Positions 63,258 through 64,000 of a stretch of DNA of 64,000 nt are shown here, in pieces (position 1 is the first letter of the stretch; each line of letters begins with the position of its first letter). The notes under the pieces are model-generated. The model searched no databases, was not told the origin of the DNA, and worked only from the letters and a program-made list of their open reading frames with translations. A program made the translations under genes and the position numbers. This DNA comes from Dyella lutea (GTDB lineage Bacteria; Pseudomonadota; Gammaproteobacteria; Xanthomonadales; Rhodanobacteraceae): the NCBI RefSeq assembly GCF_024158035.1, contig NZ_JAMZEK010000003.1, positions 62,001 through 126,000 on the forward strand, written 5' to 3'.

Positions 63258-64000
63258 ATGAGCCGCAAGATCCTTTTCATCGACCGCGACGGTTGCCTGA
63301 TCGTCGAGCCGCCGGACGAGCAGATCGACAGCTACGAGAAGCTCGAGCTTCTCCCCGGCGTGATCGGCGCGCTGCAGCGCTGCGTCGCCGCCGGCTACGA
63401 GCTGGTGCTGGTCACCAACCAGGACGGCCTTGGTACCGCGAGCTTTCCGCAGGACAGCTTCGACGGCCCGCACCAGCTGCTGCTTCGCATCCTGACCTCG
63501 CAGGGCATCGTGTTCCGCGAACAGCTGATCGACCGCAGCTTCCCGCACGAGGGACTGGACACGCGCAAGCCGGGCATCGGCATGCTGCGTCACTACCTGG
63601 CCGACGACGGCTGGAGCCGGGCGGCTTCGGCGGTTATTGGCGACCGCGAGACCGACATGCAGCTGGCCGCCAACCTCGGCGTGCGCGGTCTGCGCGTGGG
63701 GCCGCAGGGGCTGTCGTGGGACGCCATCGCACACCGCCTGCTCGATGCGCCGCGCACCGCCACGGTCCAGCGCAACACGAAGGAAACCCGGATCAACGTG
63801 AGCGTGGACCTGGATCGGGTGGCGGAGCCGAAGATCCACACCGGGCTGGGCTTCTTCGACCACATGCTCGAGCAGATCGGCAAGCACGGCGGCTTCGCAC
63901 TGGAGCTGAACTGCGACGGCGACACCCACATCGACGAGCACCACACGATGGAGGACTGCGCGCTGGCCCTAGGCCAGGCGCTGAAGCAGGCGCTGGGCGA
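63258..64000 (+). CDS. hisB: Bifunctional histidinol-phosphatase / imidazoleglycerol-phosphate dehydratase (cut by window edge)
   Basis: At least 247 codons; the 3' end lies outside. The N-terminal HAD phosphatase has FIDRDGCLI (Asp9, Asp11), [10 protein letters not shown] and [14 protein letters not shown]. The IGPD domain begins near residue 175 with [32 protein letters not shown] and the metal motif [17 protein letters not shown]. The fused form is typical of gammaproteobacteria. It follows the REP-like element, with only a weak GGAGAG ribosome site. Confidence 0.97.
   Translation, partial: MSRKILFIDRDGCLIVEPPDEQIDSYEKLELLPGVIGALQRCVAAGYELVLVTNQDGLGTASFPQDSFDGPHQLLLRILTSQGIVFREQLIDRSFPHEGLDTRKPGIGMLRHYLADDGWSRAASAVIGDRETDMQLAANLGVRGLRVGPQGLSWDAIAHRLLDAPRTATVQRNTKETRINVSVDLDRVAEPKIHTGLGFFDHMLEQIGKHGGFALELNCDGDTHIDEHHTMEDCALALGQALKQALG

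Overview
The window is about 64 kb of high-GC (roughly two-thirds G+C), densely coded chromosomal DNA. It is probably from a gammaproteobacterium of the Xanthomonadales/Lysobacterales group (Rhodanobacteraceae-like). The reasons are the comEC-exbB-exbD-msbA-lpxK order, a TrpR-type regulator heading the his operon, a serine-succinyltransferase-like MetX homologue, and a single LolC-LolD pair. This placement is inferred from gene content alone. Both window edges cut genes: kdpD on the left and hisB on the right.

Left part (1-12 kb, leftward): a kdp potassium-uptake operon reads small TTG-start ORF, kdpF, kdpA, kdpB, a 65-aa ORF, a TorF-type porin, kdpC, kdpD. It is preceded by murB, pyrD, a methyltransferase, an SDR, a DUF4190-type membrane protein and an ALDH7-type aldehyde dehydrogenase. 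At 12-14 kb a tRNA-Arg is followed by a frameshifted integrase remnant and an acyltransferase-3 gene, probably the scar of an integrated element. At 13.9-19.8 kb two divergent groups share one promoter region: leftward, a response regulator, sensor kinase and PHB-depolymerase-like esterase with overlapping stop/start codons; rightward, a secreted Gly/Ser-rich repeat protein, a secreted EF-hand protein, a fatty-acid-hydroxylase-type membrane protein and an alpha/beta hydrolase. Then follow tRNA-Ala, a MASE1 membrane sensor with a degenerate kinase-like C-terminus, RNase D, a membrane-anchored TPR/formylglycine-generating-like protein, a small hypothetical gene and tRNA-Leu.

Middle (25.7-43.4 kb, leftward): kmo, a DUF3293-type gene and the complete cytochrome c maturation operon ccmABCDEFGHI run into a serine/homoserine O-succinyltransferase and a cysteine-dioxygenase-type cupin. 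Upstream are acetoacetyl-CoA reductase and PhaR (polyhydroxybutyrate metabolism), a MarR-OMF-EmrA-EmrB tripartite drug efflux operon, and a TatD-family nuclease. At 43.5-46.4 kb are two tandem glycine-zipper lipoproteins, a SleB-type cell-wall hydrolase, a 438-base stretch with no recognisable gene, and ygfZ.

Right part (46.4-64 kb, rightward): sdhAF4-like gene, sdhC, sdhD, sdhA, sdhB, sdhE and ygfX (succinate dehydrogenase and its assembly); lolC-lolD; comEC; exbB-exbD-msbA-lpxK (envelope energetics and lipid A); then a TrpR/YerC-type regulator with a clear palindromic operator on its own promoter, followed by hisG-hisD-hisC-hisB. A REP-like inverted repeat interrupts the his operon between hisC and hisB.

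Most of the window is conserved housekeeping. I saw no phage, CRISPR or complete mobile element and no convincing new defence system. The most interesting items are the divergent two-component/EF-hand/repeat-protein/esterase locus with OmpR-type direct repeats, the extra genes inside the kdp operon, the FGE-like protein without FGE catalytic cysteines, the degenerate MASE1 kinase, and the putative HisR operator.
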